Assembly: GCF_002737755.1 (NCBI RefSeq)
Contig: NZ_PEGH01000011.1
Span: forward strand, 62,001-126,000
Length of the DNA: 64,000 bases
Direction of reading: 5' to 3'
DNA from: Caulobacter sp. BP25
GTDB lineage: Bacteria > Pseudomonadota > Alphaproteobacteria > Caulobacterales > Caulobacteraceae
Shown: piece by piece, positions 16,682 through 26,184 of the stretch
Layout: each line of letters starts with the position of its first letter
Numbering within the stretch: the stretch's first letter is position 1
The notes under the pieces: generated by a model
Told to the model about the DNA's origin: nothing
What the model saw: the letters and a program-made list of their open reading frames with translations, nothing else
The model's database searches: none
Position numbers and translations under genes: made by a program

Positions 16682-17845
16682 CTAAAGCGAGGACACGCCG
16701 CGTAGCGTCGTGAAGGCCTGATCGAGATCAGCCTTCAGGTCCTCGACGCCTTCCAGACCCGCATGGAAGCGCAGCAATGGCCCTTCCAGGTTCACCGGGA
16801 TCGAGCGGAACTTCAGCTGCGGATCGCAATGCAGGGCCAGGCTCTCATAGCCGCCCCACGAGAAGCCCAGGCCGAATAGCTTCAGGCTGTCGAGGAACGC
16901 CTTGGCCGCGCTCTGGGCGCACGGCTTCAGCACCACGCCGAACAGGCCGCACGCGCCGGTGAAGTCGCGCTTCCAGATCGCATGGCCGGGATCGTCGGGC
17001 AGGGCGGGATACAGCACCCGCGACACCTCGGGCCGCGTCTGCAGCCAGCGGGCGACCGCCAGTCCGTTCTCCTGGTGGCGTGGCAGGCGCGTGGCCAGGG
17101 TCCGCAGGCCGCGCAGCATGGTGTAGGCGTCGTCAGGCGACACCGACCAGCCGATGTCCCACATGGCCTCGCCCAGCAGCGCCGCGACGGTCTTGTCCGA
17201 GGTCGCCACCGAGCCCATGAAGCAGTCGGAGTGGCCGCCGACATATTTGGTCAGGGCCTGGACGCTGAGGGTGACGCCGTGCGCCAGCGGCTTGAAATAG
17301 AAGCCGGCCGCCCAGGTGTTGTCGATCAGGGTCATGATCCCGCGCGTGTTCGCGGCCTTGGCGATGGCGGGGATGTCCTGCATCTCGAAGGTCAGGGAGC
17401 CCGGCGCCTCCAGCACGATTAGCCGCGTGCGGGGCGTGGTCAGCGCTATCAGGGCGTCGGCGTCGAGGGCGGGGTCGTAATAGGTCGTGCTGACGCCGAA
17501 GCGGGCCAGCAGGCGGTCGCAGAAGCGGCGGGTCGGCTTGTAGGCGCTGTCGACCACCAGGACCTCGTCGCCAGCCTTCAGCACCGCCAGAAGCGCGCCA
17601 GTGATCGCGGCCAGGCCGGACGGATAGAGCGTGACGTCCTCGGCGCCTTCCAGCTCGGCCAGGGCGGCCTGCAGGGCGCTGGGGGTCGCAAGGCCCGTGA
17701 TGCCGTAGGTCAGCTGGTCGTCGTCGTACAGCGAGGCCGCGTCGCGCAACAGCACGGTCGATCCTCGCTGGATCGGCGGATTGACCGTCTTCGCCAGCGT
17801 ATGATTGGCGGAGCCCTTACGGATCAGGCGCGTTTCTTCGTGCAT
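16682..17845 (-). CDS. metC: PLP-dependent cystathionine beta-lyase (MetC-like)
   Basis: 387 residues of the Cys/Met-metabolism PLP family: NPPIQRGSTVLLRD at the N terminus, ITGLATPSALQAALAELEGA, LYPSGLAAI, LIDNTWAAG, and SVQALTKYVGGHSD with the PLP lysine K200. The C-terminal FGLGFSWGGYESL is typical of cystathionine beta-lyases. These enzymes split cystathionine to homocysteine, pyruvate and ammonia in the cytoplasm. It lies 13 bp after the sulfurtransferase stop on the same strand, behind cysK, so a sulfur amino acid operon is likely. A gamma-synthase or other lyase role cannot be fully excluded. Confidence 0.85.
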   Translation of the reverse strand: MHEETRLIRKGSANHTLAKTVNPPIQRGSTVLLRDAASLYDDDQLTYGITGLATPSALQAALAELEGAEDVTLYPSGLAAITGALLAVLKAGDEVLVVDSAYKPTRRFCDRLLARFGVSTTYYDPALDADALIALTTPRTRLIVLEAPGSLTFEMQDIPAIAKAANTRGIMTLIDNTWAAGFYFKPLAHGVTLSVQALTKYVGGHSDCFMGSVATSDKTVAALLGEAMWDIGWSVSPDDAYTMLRGLRTLATRLPRHQENGLAVARWLQTRPEVSRVLYPALPDDPGHAIWKRDFTGACGLFGVVLKPCAQSAAKAFLDSLKLFGLGFSWGGYESLALHCDPQLKFRSIPVNLEGPLLRFHAGLEGVEDLKADLDQAFTTLRGVSSL

Positions 17846-17858
17846 GTGGGGGCTCTTG

Positions 17859-18716
17859 CTAGGCTGCGGGACCCGTGACGACGGGGGTGTCGGCGAGGCC
17901 GCCCCATTCCGTCCAGGAGCCGTCGTAGACCGCTGAGCGCGGCTTGCCCATGCGAGCCAGAGCTAGGGCGACCACCGAAGCGGTGATGCCCGAGCCGCAG
18001 GTCGAGGCAATCGGCTTGTTGATGTCGACGCCGGCCGCCTCGAAGACAGTCTTCAGCTTGTCGGTCGGCAGCATCGTACCGTCCGGCGCCATCATCGCCG
18101 CCAGGGGAATGTTACGGGCGCCGGGCATGTGGCCGCCGCGCAGACCGGCGCGCGGCTCGGGATCGCGCGCCTCGAAGCGACCGGCGGGACGGGCGTCGAT
18201 GATCTGCTCGCGGCCACTGGCGATGATCTCGCGCATCTGCTCCAGCGAGCGATAGATGTCGGCCTGGTAGCGCGGCGTGAAATGGCGCTCCTGCGGGGCG
18301 GCGGGGCCGTCCTCGATGGGCCGGCCCTCGGCGATCCACTTGGGCAGACCGCCGTCCAGCACCACGACGTCTTCGTGGCCCATGGCGCGGAAGTGCCACC
18401 AGGCGCGGGCGGCGGGCAGGATGCCGGTGGTGTCGTAGACCACGATCCGCGAGCCGTCGCCCAGGCCAAGCTTCTTGACCCGCGAGGCGAACTTCACCGC
18501 CGTTGGGATCATGTGCGGCAGGTCGGTGGTCTCGTCAGAGATGTCGTCGATGTCGAAGAACACCGCGCCCGGGATGTGGGCGGCCAGGAATTCCTTGTAC
18601 GGCTCGCGCTGCGCGGCCGGCATGTGCCATGAGGCGTCGACGACCCGCACGTCCGGCGCGTCAAGGTGCTCGGCCAGCCAGGCGGTGGAGACCAGCGGAT
18701 CGGACGGAGTGCTCAT
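17859..18716 (-). CDS. sseA: 3-mercaptopyruvate sulfurtransferase (two rhodanese domains)
   Basis: 285 residues with an N-terminal inactive rhodanese domain (VSTAWLAEHLDAPDVRVVDA, PGAVFFDIDDISD) and a catalytic C-terminal one carrying STCGSGITASV. The six-residue loop CGSGIT with Cys240 marks mercaptopyruvate rather than thiosulfate sulfurtransferases. It transfers sulfur from 3-mercaptopyruvate to thiophilic acceptors. It sits between the cysteine synthase and PLP lyase genes on the same strand, which fits sulfur amino acid metabolism. Confidence 0.93.
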   Translation of the reverse strand: MSTPSDPLVSTAWLAEHLDAPDVRVVDASWHMPAAQREPYKEFLAAHIPGAVFFDIDDISDETTDLPHMIPTAVKFASRVKKLGLGDGSRIVVYDTTGILPAARAWWHFRAMGHEDVVVLDGGLPKWIAEGRPIEDGPAAPQERHFTPRYQADIYRSLEQMREIIASGREQIIDARPAGRFEARDPEPRAGLRGGHMPGARNIPLAAMMAPDGTMLPTDKLKTVFEAAGVDINKPIASTCGSGITASVVALALARMGKPRSAVYDGSWTEWGGLADTPVVTGPAA

Positions 18717-18794
18717 GTCGACGCCTTTCTGGGGGCTGACTCGCCCCAGTTTCGAGACGCCGGCAACATCGCCGCCGACGCGCTCCGCCGCAAG

Positions 18795-19793
18795 CTACAT
18801 CCAGGGCGGCGTCGGCAGGCCCTTTTCCTTAAGGAAGTCGGGGTTGAAGAGCTTGGACTGATAGCGCGAGCCGTGGTCGCAGAGGATGGTCACGATGGTG
18901 TGGCCGGGACCGAGTTCCTTCGCGAGTTTGACCGCCCCGGCGATGTTGATCCCCGCCGAGCCGCCCAGGCACAGGCCCTCGTGCATGACGAGGTCATAGA
19001 GCACCTCAAGCATCTCTTCGTCCGAGACGCGGAAGGGGTGGTCGATCGTCAGGCCCTCGAGATTACCGGTGACGCGGCCCTGACCGATCCCTTCGCTGAT
19101 CGAATTTCCCTCGGACTTCAGCTCGCCGTCCCTGTACCAGCTGTAAAGGGCCGCGCCGTGCGGGTCGGCGAGGCCGATCTTCACCTCGGGCTTGCGTTCG
19201 CGCAGGGCTGCAGCGACGCCGGCCAGGGTGCCGCCCGAGCCCACGGCGCAGATGAAGCCGTCGACCTTACCCTCGGTTTGCTCGAAGATTTCCGGGCCTG
19301 TGGTCAGGTAATGCGCCTGGCGGTTGGCGGTGTTGTCGAACTGGTTGGCCCAGATCACGCCGTTGGATTCCGTTGCGGCAAGTTCCTCGGCTAAGCGCCC
19401 GGAATAGCGAACGTAGTTGCCCGGGTTCGAGTACGGGACGGCGTCCACCTCGACCAGTTCAGCGCCCAGCAGACGGATGGCGTCCTTCTTCTCCTGGCTC
19501 TGGGTTCGGGGGATGACGATGGTGGTCTTATAGCCGAGCGCCGAAGCGACCATCGCCAGGCCAATACCGGTATTCCCGGCGGTGCCTTCGACGATGCGCC
19601 CCCCAGGCTTCAGCAGGCCTTTTGCTTCGGCGTCGCGGATGATGCCCAGGGCCGCGCGGTCCTTGACCGACTGGCCGGGGTTCATGAACTCGGCCTTGCC
19701 CAGGATCTCGCAGCCGGTCGCCTCGCTGGCGCGGCGCAGGCGGATCAGCGGCGTGTTTCCGATGGCGTCGAGAACGCTGGGAAGAATGGTCAT
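18795..19793 (-). CDS. cysK: Cysteine synthase A (O-acetylserine sulfhydrylase)
   Basis: 332 residues. The N terminus is IGNTPLIRLRRASE, the PLP lysine is K44 in NPGQSVKDRAALG, the substrate loop is EGTAGNTGIGLA, and the phosphate-binding glycine loop is CAVGSGGTLAGVA. It makes cysteine from O-acetylserine and sulfide. The family fit is strong; a cystathionine beta-synthase-like or other subtype is less likely at this length. It is upstream of sseA and the PLP lyase on the same strand (gap 78 bp) and divergent from the Fe-S photolyase gene. Confidence 0.9.
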   Translation of the reverse strand: MTILPSVLDAIGNTPLIRLRRASEATGCEILGKAEFMNPGQSVKDRAALGIIRDAEAKGLLKPGGRIVEGTAGNTGIGLAMVASALGYKTTIVIPRTQSQEKKDAIRLLGAELVEVDAVPYSNPGNYVRYSGRLAEELAATESNGVIWANQFDNTANRQAHYLTTGPEIFEQTEGKVDGFICAVGSGGTLAGVAAALRERKPEVKIGLADPHGAALYSWYRDGELKSEGNSISEGIGQGRVTGNLEGLTIDHPFRVSDEEMLEVLYDLVMHEGLCLGGSAGINIAGAVKLAKELGPGHTIVTILCDHGSRYQSKLFNPDFLKEKGLPTPPWM

Positions 19794-19882
19794 GATTTCA
19801 CCTGCGTGGCCGGGCTGGCATGGTAGATCGTGCGCGGGCCGCGCGACGCAAGCCCAGTTTTCCTAAAGGCGAGAGGTTCGGC

Positions 19883-21415
19883 GTGAGCAATTCGCAAGGC
19901 GCTCTGAGGTTGGTGCTCGGCGATCAGCTCTCGGAAAGCCTGTCGGCGTTGGACGACGCCGATCCCGCGCGCGACGTCGTGCTGATGATCGAGAGCATCG
20001 CCGAAGCCACGGCTTGGAAGCACCACAAGCAGAAGCTCGTCCTGGTCTGGTCGGCCATGCGCCAATTCGCCGAGCGCCTGGGGGCGAGGGGCCTGCAGGT
20101 GCGCTACGTGACGCTGGACGATCCGAATAACAGCCGCACCATCGTCGGCGAGGTGAAGCGCGCCCTGAGCGAAGGCGCCTTCGACCGCGTCGTAAGAACT
20201 GCCTGCGGCAAGTGGGGGCTGGAGCAGGCTCTGCTCTCGCTGGAAGTCGGCGTTCCAATCGAGACGCGCGAGGATGACCGCTTCCTCTGTTCGCGGGCCG
20301 AGTTCGCCGGCTGGGCCGAAGGGCGACACGAGCTACGGATGGAGTTCTTCTACCGAGAGATGCGCCGCCGGACAGGCCTTCTGATGGACGGCGACAAGCC
20401 GGCCGGCGGGCGCTGGAACTTCGATCCAGAGAACCGCAAGAAGCTGCCCAAGGGCGTGCGGCCGCCCAAGCGCCTGAGGACCCCGCCGAACGCGACGACT
20501 CGGACGGTGATCGAGGTGGTGTCGACCGGCTTCGAGGATCATTTCGGAACGCTTGAGGCCTTCGGCTGGCCGACCAACGCCGAAGAGGCGGAGGTGGCGC
20601 TGCAGCACTTCCTGGACCACATGCTGCCCGAGTTTGGCGACTGGCAGGACGCCATGGCCTGGGAGCAGCCGTTCCTATGGCACGGTCTGATCTCGCCGGC
20701 CCTGAACATCGGCCTGCTCGACCCGCTGGACGTCTGCCGGCGCGCCGAAGCCGTTTGGCGCGAGGGCCGTGCGCCATTGAACGCCGTTGAAGGCTTCATC
20801 CGCCAGATCATCGGCTGGCGAGAGTTCGTGCGCGGTGTCTATTGGCTGAAGATGCCGGAATACGGCCGCCGCAACGCCCTGGAAGCGGAAGGCAAGCTGC
20901 CCTGGTTCTACTGGAGCGGCGATACCGACATGGCCTGCGTCGCCGACGCGGTGCGCTCGGCTCGGGACCACGCCTACGCCCACCATATCCAGCGGCTGAT
21001 GGTCACCGGCAACCTCGCCATGCTGCTGGGCGTGCATCCGGACGCGGTCGACGACTGGTATATGGTTGTATTCGCCGACGCCTATGAGTGGGTCGAGATG
21101 CCCAACACGCGCGGCATGGCCACCTTCGCCGACGGAGGCATCGTCGGCTCCAAGCCCTACGCGGCCAGCGGCGCCTATATCGACCGGATGAGCGACTACT
21201 GCAAAGGTTGTCGCTACGACGTCAAACAGCGGCTGGGCGACGACGCCTGTCCGTTCAACGCCCTCTATTGGGACTTTATCGACCGCCACGCCCAGCGCCT
21301 GGCCGGCAACGGGCGGATGATGATGCCGCTGAAGACGCTGAAGGGGATGGACGAGGCCGAGCGCCGCGCTTTCCGGGAAAAGGCGGCGGCGCTCCGCAGC
21401 GCTATGGGTGTCTAG
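19883..21415 (+). CDS. Fe-S bacterial cryptochrome/(6-4) photolyase (PhrB/CryPro class)
   Basis: 510 residues from GTG 19883, with GAGAGG about 7 bp upstream. The deoxyribodipyrimidine photolyase-related N domain (LRLVLGDQLSESLSALDDAD) and the C-terminal FAD domain are present. Four cysteines are seen at C352, C440, C443 and C456 (ACVADAVRS; YCKGCRYDVKQRLGDDACP). Their spacing equals that of the [4Fe-4S] ligands remembered for Agrobacterium PhrB (350, 438, 441, 454). Such enzymes repair (6-4) photoproducts using FAD and a lumazine antenna. It converges on cfa and a CPD photolyase, which suggests a light-stress neighbourhood. Confidence 0.9.
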   Translation: MSNSQGALRLVLGDQLSESLSALDDADPARDVVLMIESIAEATAWKHHKQKLVLVWSAMRQFAERLGARGLQVRYVTLDDPNNSRTIVGEVKRALSEGAFDRVVRTACGKWGLEQALLSLEVGVPIETREDDRFLCSRAEFAGWAEGRHELRMEFFYREMRRRTGLLMDGDKPAGGRWNFDPENRKKLPKGVRPPKRLRTPPNATTRTVIEVVSTGFEDHFGTLEAFGWPTNAEEAEVALQHFLDHMLPEFGDWQDAMAWEQPFLWHGLISPALNIGLLDPLDVCRRAEAVWREGRAPLNAVEGFIRQIIGWREFVRGVYWLKMPEYGRRNALEAEGKLPWFYWSGDTDMACVADAVRSARDHAYAHHIQRLMVTGNLAMLLGVHPDAVDDWYMVVFADAYEWVEMPNTRGMATFADGGIVGSKPYAASGAYIDRMSDYCKGCRYDVKQRLGDDACPFNALYWDFIDRHAQRLAGNGRMMMPLKTLKGMDEAERRAFREKAAALRSAMGV

Positions 21416-22626
21416 GTGCGGCTAAGGCCTAGCTGGATGACGTTGGTCCGTTCGGTGCGGAACCCAGCCTCGCAGTAGCTGAGATAGAACCGCCATAGGC
21501 GCCGGAACCGCTCATCGAAACCGTCCTTGCGGATCTCGTGCCAGGCCGCCTCGAACTGCCGGCCCCATTCAGCGAGAGTGTCGGCATAATTTTGGCCGAA
21601 GCGCTTGAGATCGCTCCATTCTAGCCCGGCGCGCTCAGTCTCTTCCTTAAGACGCGCCTCGCTGGGCAGCATGCCGCCCGGGAAGATGTAGCGCTGGATG
21701 AAGTCGGTGCGGCTGCGATAGTCGCTGAATAGCTCGTCGCGGATGGTGATGATCTGCAGGCCCGCGCGACCGCCGGGGACTAGCACCTCGCGAATCTTGC
21801 CGAAATAGGCGGGCCAGTATGCCTCGCCCACCGCCTCGAACATCTCGATCGAGGCCACAGCGTCGAAACGGCCCTCGACATCGCGATAGTCGACCAGGCG
21901 GATGTCGGCCTTTTCGGAAAGTCCCTGTTCGAACAAGCGCTTGCGGGCGAAATCGTGCTGCGCCTGGGAGATGGTGATGCCGGTGACCTTGGCGCCGACC
22001 TCCTTGGCGGCGAACTCGGCGAAGCCGCCCCATCCGCAGCCGATCTCCAGCACGTGTTTGCCGGGCGCCAGGTCGATGGTCTTGGCCAGCGCCGCGTACT
22101 TGGCGCGCTGGGCGTCGGGCAGCGGCTGATCGGGGTGCTCGTACAGCGCCGACGAATAGGTCATCGTCGGGTCCAGCCAGCGCGAATAGAAGGTGTTGCC
22201 CAGGTCGTAGTGGGCGTGGATGTTCCGTTTGGAGCCAGAGCGGCTGTTGCGGTTGAATAGGTGATAGATCGCGTTCAGCGCCCGCATGATCGGGTTGCCC
22301 GAGGCCAGACCCGCCAGGCGGTCGAAGTTCAGCGAGAACGCCTCCAACACCGTCGACAAATCGGGCGTGTCCCATTCGCCGGCCATGAAGCCTTCGGCAA
22401 AGCCGATATCGCCCGAGAGCAGGGCGCGGCGCACGAAGTTATAGTCGCGGATACGGATCGTCGCGTCGGGACCATCCTTGCGGCCCTTTACCGTCAGAAC
22501 CTTGCCGGTTGGCAGGATGAAAGTCAGCGATCCGGCCTCCCAATTCTCGGCCGCGATGCGGACGGCGGAACGGAAGGCGGCCGGAGCGGCCTTCAGGTCG
22601 GGATCATTCCAGAGCGCAGTTTCCAA
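21412..22626 (-). CDS. cfa: Cyclopropane-fatty-acyl-phospholipid synthase
   Basis: 404 residues. Family features are RDYNFVRRALLSGDIGFAEGFMAGEW in the N domain, AHYDLGNTFYSRWLDPTMTYSSALYE, the SAM site VLEIGCGWGGFAEFAAKEVG, GITISQAQHDFARKRL and YIFPGGMLPS (each as short blocks). It adds a methylene from SAM across double bonds of membrane phospholipids. Its stop overlaps the convergent Fe-S photolyase stop by 4 bp. It lies 70 bp downstream of phr on the same strand and is probably co-transcribed. In several alphaproteobacteria, cfa and a photolyase belong to the singlet-oxygen sigma factor response; no matching promoter was recognised here. Confidence 0.95.
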   Translation of the reverse strand: METALWNDPDLKAAPAAFRSAVRIAAENWEAGSLTFILPTGKVLTVKGRKDGPDATIRIRDYNFVRRALLSGDIGFAEGFMAGEWDTPDLSTVLEAFSLNFDRLAGLASGNPIMRALNAIYHLFNRNSRSGSKRNIHAHYDLGNTFYSRWLDPTMTYSSALYEHPDQPLPDAQRAKYAALAKTIDLAPGKHVLEIGCGWGGFAEFAAKEVGAKVTGITISQAQHDFARKRLFEQGLSEKADIRLVDYRDVEGRFDAVASIEMFEAVGEAYWPAYFGKIREVLVPGGRAGLQIITIRDELFSDYRSRTDFIQRYIFPGGMLPSEARLKEETERAGLEWSDLKRFGQNYADTLAEWGRQFEAAWHEIRKDGFDERFRRLWRFYLSYCEAGFRTERTNVIQLGLSRT

Positions 22627-22696
22627 GGCGGTGCCTAGCTTCCGGTGACGCGTTACTTAACGCCGTTGCCCACCGCCTCGTAAAGCCCTCGCTCAT

Positions 22697-24148
22697 CTAG
22701 AGGCTGTGGTAGGCCTCAAGGGCGCGCTCGCGCGCCTTAGCGTGGTCAACGATCGGTTTAGCGTAGATACGCCGCGCCGCCGGAGACAGATGGAGCGGGC
22801 GCTCCCATGGCTTGTGGATAACATCGTCTGGAACAGCTTTTAGTTCCGGAACCCAGCGCCTAACATAGTCGCCGCGCGGATCAAACTTCTCGCCCTGGCT
22901 GATCGGATTGAAGATCCGGAAGTACGGCGCGGCGTCTGCCCCGCTGCCTGCGGTCCACTGCCAATTGCCGACATTGTTGGCCAGATCGGCGTCGACCAGG
23001 GTGTCCCAGAACCATGCCTCGCCTTCTCGCCAGTCGATCATCAGGTGCTTGATCAGGAACGAGGCGACGATCATCCGCACGCGATTATGCATAAAGCCGG
23101 TGGCCCAAAGCTCGCGCATACCGGCGTCGACGATCGGATAGCCGGTCTCGCCTCGGGTCCAGGCTTCGAAGGCCGGCTGATCCTTGGTCCAGGGGAAGCT
23201 GTCGAACTCGGGCTTGAAGTTGCAATCTGGCAGCGTTGGCCAGTGGAAGAGGATCGAGTGGTTGAACTCGCGCCAGCCAAGCTCCGACAAGAACTTGTCG
23301 GCCTGGGCCATGGGGATGTCCCCAGCGTCGGCGGCGCCGCGCGCGGCTAGCCAGACCTGCCGCGGGCCGATCTCGCCAAAGTGCAGGTGGGGCGATAGAG
23401 CCGACGTCGCGGGCTTGGATGGGATGTCGCGGTTTTCGCCGTAGCTTGCGACTGGTCCGGCCAGGAAGGCTTGCAGCCGCTTGTTCGCGCTGGCTTCGCC
23501 CGGGGTCCAGATGTCGAAGCCCTTTGACCAGTCCGGCTGGGTTGGATGTAGCCCCCAAGCGGCGAGGCCGTCGCTGCGAACGCTCTTATCGAGCGCTCTT
23601 AGGCTATTGGGCGTACGGGCCACCGTCACGTTGTCCAGATGGGTCCGGGCCGCGCGCCAATAGGGCGTGAACACCTTGTAGGGCTGCCCGGAGCCGTTCT
23701 GGACCGTCCAGGGTTCATTCAGCAGGCCGGCGTTGAAGCTCTGGCCATCGACACCGGCGTCCTTCAGGCGCGCTTTGATGTCTTTGTCGCGATCGACGCT
23801 GGCCTTGTCGTATAGGCGGTTCCAGACCACGCTGGTCGCGCCGGTCTCCTCGATCAGAGCGGCGAGCGCCTCGGCGGCGACGTCTCGGCGGAACACCAGT
23901 CGATTGCCAAGCTTTTCAAGGTCTTGCGCGAGGCTCTTTAGCGACTTGTCCAGCCACCAGAGCGAGGCCGCGCCCATGGGACGGACGCCCGGCGTCTCGT
24001 CGAGGATGTAAAGGCAGACCACCGGCCGGCCGCTGTCGGCGGCATGGCGCAGCGCGGGATTGTCGGCTATGCGCAGGTCCTTGCGGAACCAAACGATGAC
24101 GGCGCCGGGGCTCGCCTCGCTGTCGCCAGAGTCTTTCCGCACTTGCAC
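22697..24148 (-). CDS. phr: Deoxyribodipyrimidine photolyase (CPD class I)
   Basis: 483 residues. The antenna-binding N domain starts at VIVWFRKDLRIADNPAL. The C-terminal FAD domain contains KPATSALSPHLHFGEI, GWREFNHSILFHWP, and the signature GYPIVDAGMRELWATGFMHNR (as TGYPIVDAGMR and MHNRVRMIVASFL), then NVGNWQWTAGSGADAAPYFR. It reverses cyclobutane pyrimidine dimers with blue light. It leads the phr-cfa pair. The upstream 60 bp overlap the leader region of the divergent kdsA gene. Confidence 0.95.
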   Translation of the reverse strand: MQVRKDSGDSEASPGAVIVWFRKDLRIADNPALRHAADSGRPVVCLYILDETPGVRPMGAASLWWLDKSLKSLAQDLEKLGNRLVFRRDVAAEALAALIEETGATSVVWNRLYDKASVDRDKDIKARLKDAGVDGQSFNAGLLNEPWTVQNGSGQPYKVFTPYWRAARTHLDNVTVARTPNSLRALDKSVRSDGLAAWGLHPTQPDWSKGFDIWTPGEASANKRLQAFLAGPVASYGENRDIPSKPATSALSPHLHFGEIGPRQVWLAARGAADAGDIPMAQADKFLSELGWREFNHSILFHWPTLPDCNFKPEFDSFPWTKDQPAFEAWTRGETGYPIVDAGMRELWATGFMHNRVRMIVASFLIKHLMIDWREGEAWFWDTLVDADLANNVGNWQWTAGSGADAAPYFRIFNPISQGEKFDPRGDYVRRWVPELKAVPDDVIHKPWERPLHLSPAARRIYAKPIVDHAKARERALEAYHSL

Positions 24149-24210
24149 CGTCCCGCCCGAAGGGTCACCTCTTGGGCGCCCAAAGCCTCTAATACGCTGG
24201 AAGTCTCGCC

Positions 24211-25077
24211 TTGGATCAGCCGCAAGCCGTCGCCCCCAACGCCGTCGTCGAGATCAAGACTCCGACCGGCGCGCCCGTTCGTATCGGCAATCGCGAGCGG
24301 CTGTCGATCATCGCCGGGCCGTGCCAGATCGAGAGCCGTCAGCACGCCCTGGAAACCGCCCATGCGCTCAAGGAGATGGCGCAACGTCTTGGCGTGGGGA
24401 TGATCTACAAGACCTCGTATGACAAGGCCAACCGCACCTCGGCCAACGCCCAGCGCGGCATCGGCCTGAGGGACAGCCTGCCGATCTTCCAGGAAATCCG
24501 CGAGGCCACCGGCCTGCCGACCCTGACCGACGTGCATGAGACCAGCCATTGCGAGATCGTGGCCCAGGCCGTCGACGTGATCCAAATCCCGGCGTTCTTG
24601 TGCCGCCAGACGGACCTTCTGTTGGCCGCCGCCGCGACCGGTCGGGCGATCAACATCAAGAAGGGTCAGTTCCTGGCGCCCTGGGACATGAAGAACGTCA
24701 TCGCCAAGGTAACGGGCGCGGGCAATCCCAACGTCATGGCCTGCGAGCGCGGCGTCTCGTTCGGCTACAACACCCTCGTCAGCGACATGCGCTCGCTGCC
24801 GATCATGAAGGAGATCGGCTGTCCGGTGGTGTTCGACGCCACCCATAGCGTCCAGCAGCCGGGCGGGCAGGGAACCTCGTCAGGCGGCCAGCGCGAGTTC
24901 GTGCCGGTGCTGGCCCGCGCGGCCGTGGCCGTGGGCGTGGCCTGCGTCTTCATGGAAACCCACCCCGATCCTGACAAGGCGCCGTCGGACGGTCCGAACA
25001 TGGTGCCGATGAGCCAGTTCGAGGCGCTGATCGCCAACCTGCTGGAATACGACTCCCTGACCAAGCGCGCGGCCTAA
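24211..25077 (+). CDS. kdsA: 2-dehydro-3-deoxyphosphooctonate aldolase (KDO-8-P synthase)
   Basis: 288 residues from TTG 24211, with GGAAG 7 bp upstream. Family motifs are [55 protein letters not shown] and the C-terminal [18 protein letters not shown]. It condenses phosphoenolpyruvate with arabinose 5-phosphate to KDO-8-phosphate for the lipopolysaccharide inner core. The hldD gene starts 3 bp after its stop, giving a two-gene LPS-core operon. Confidence 0.95.
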   Translation: MDQPQAVAPNAVVEIKTPTGAPVRIGNRERLSIIAGPCQIESRQHALETAHALKEMAQRLGVGMIYKTSYDKANRTSANAQRGIGLRDSLPIFQEIREATGLPTLTDVHETSHCEIVAQAVDVIQIPAFLCRQTDLLLAAAATGRAINIKKGQFLAPWDMKNVIAKVTGAGNPNVMACERGVSFGYNTLVSDMRSLPIMKEIGCPVVFDATHSVQQPGGQGTSSGGQREFVPVLARAAVAVGVACVFMETHPDPDKAPSDGPNMVPMSQFEALIANLLEYDSLTKRAA

Positions 25078-25080
25078 GCC

Positions 25081-26082
25081 ATGAGCCGGCGTATCGTTCT
25101 CGTCACCGGCGGGGCCGGCTTCATCGGCTCCAACATCGTCGCGCGCCTTTGCGAGGATCCGGCGCTGGACGTCGTGGTCTGCGATCGCCTGCGAGATGCG
25201 GCCAGCGGCAAGTGGCGCAACATCGCCAAGCACCCGATCGCCGACTTCGTCGCGCCCGAGCAGCTGTTCGACTGGCTGGCCCGGCGCGGGTCCGAAGTCG
25301 AACTGATCGTCCACATGGGCGCGGTCTCTTCGACCACCGAGACAGACGCCGACAAGATCGTGCAGTCCAACTTCGTGCTGTCGCGCGACCTGTGGGACTG
25401 GTGCGTGGAGCACGGCAAGCGCCTGATCTACGCCTCGTCGGCGGCGACCTACGGCGATGGTGTGCTGGGTTTCGACGGCAAGGACGACCTGGCCTCGCTG
25501 AAGGCCCTGCGCCCGCTGAACGCCTACGGCTGGTCCAAGGCCCTGTTCGACATCCACGCGGCTCGCGAGGCGGCTCGTGGTCGTGCGCCGACCCAGTGGG
25601 TCGGCCTTAAGTTCTTCAACGTCTATGGCCCCAACGAGGACCACAAGGGCGGCATGAAGTCGGTGGTGGCCCAGATCTGGCCGCGCATCGCCGCGGGCGA
25701 GGGGGTGAAGCTCTTCAAGTCTCACAATCCGGACTACGAGGATGGCGGGCAACTGCGCGACTTCGTCTATGTCCGCGACGTGGTCGACGTGGTCGGCTGG
25801 CTGGCCAAGAGCCCAGCCGTAAACGGCGTCTTTAACCTGGGCTCAGGCCAGGCGCGCTCATTCCGCGATCTGGCCGTGGCGACGTTCGAGGCGGTCAGCC
25901 GCCAGCCGGACATCACCTATATCGACATGCCCGAAGTGCTGCGCGGCAAGTACCAGTACTACACCCAGGCCGACATGAGCCGCCTGCGGGCTGCCGGGTA
26001 CAATGCGCCGATGACCTCGCTGGAGGACGGCGTCGCCGACTATGTGGCGGGCTATCTGAACACCGACGACCCCTATCGCTGA
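25081..26082 (+). CDS. hldD: ADP-L-glycero-D-manno-heptose 6-epimerase
   Basis: 333 residues of an extended SDR. The NADP site is VTGGAGFIGSNIVARL near residues 7-22; HMGAVSSTTETDAD and YASSAATYGDG are typical, and AYGWSKALFD carries the Tyr and Lys. The C-terminal YFNVYGPNE-like block reads FFNVYGPNEDHKG, also specific for this subfamily. It epimerises ADP-heptose for the LPS inner core. It follows kdsA by 3 bp. A GC-rich imperfect hairpin (26084-26112) without a T run follows. Confidence 0.93.
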   Translation: MSRRIVLVTGGAGFIGSNIVARLCEDPALDVVVCDRLRDAASGKWRNIAKHPIADFVAPEQLFDWLARRGSEVELIVHMGAVSSTTETDADKIVQSNFVLSRDLWDWCVEHGKRLIYASSAATYGDGVLGFDGKDDLASLKALRPLNAYGWSKALFDIHAAREAARGRAPTQWVGLKFFNVYGPNEDHKGGMKSVVAQIWPRIAAGEGVKLFKSHNPDYEDGGQLRDFVYVRDVVDVVGWLAKSPAVNGVFNLGSGQARSFRDLAVATFEAVSRQPDITYIDMPEVLRGKYQYYTQADMSRLRAAGYNAPMTSLEDGVADYVAGYLNTDDPYR

Positions 26083-26184
26083 GACGTGTCCCCGGTGACC
26101 CCGGGGAACACTTGTCCTTGCCTGACGCGGGCGTAAGCTGAACGCCGATAAGTCGAGAGTGAACTCGATGGCAGGGAGCAAAGC

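Noticed and set aside
26084-26112. GC-rich imperfect hairpin after hldD as a terminator
   Set aside because: The stem is bulged and no T run follows, so it was not listed as a terminator.
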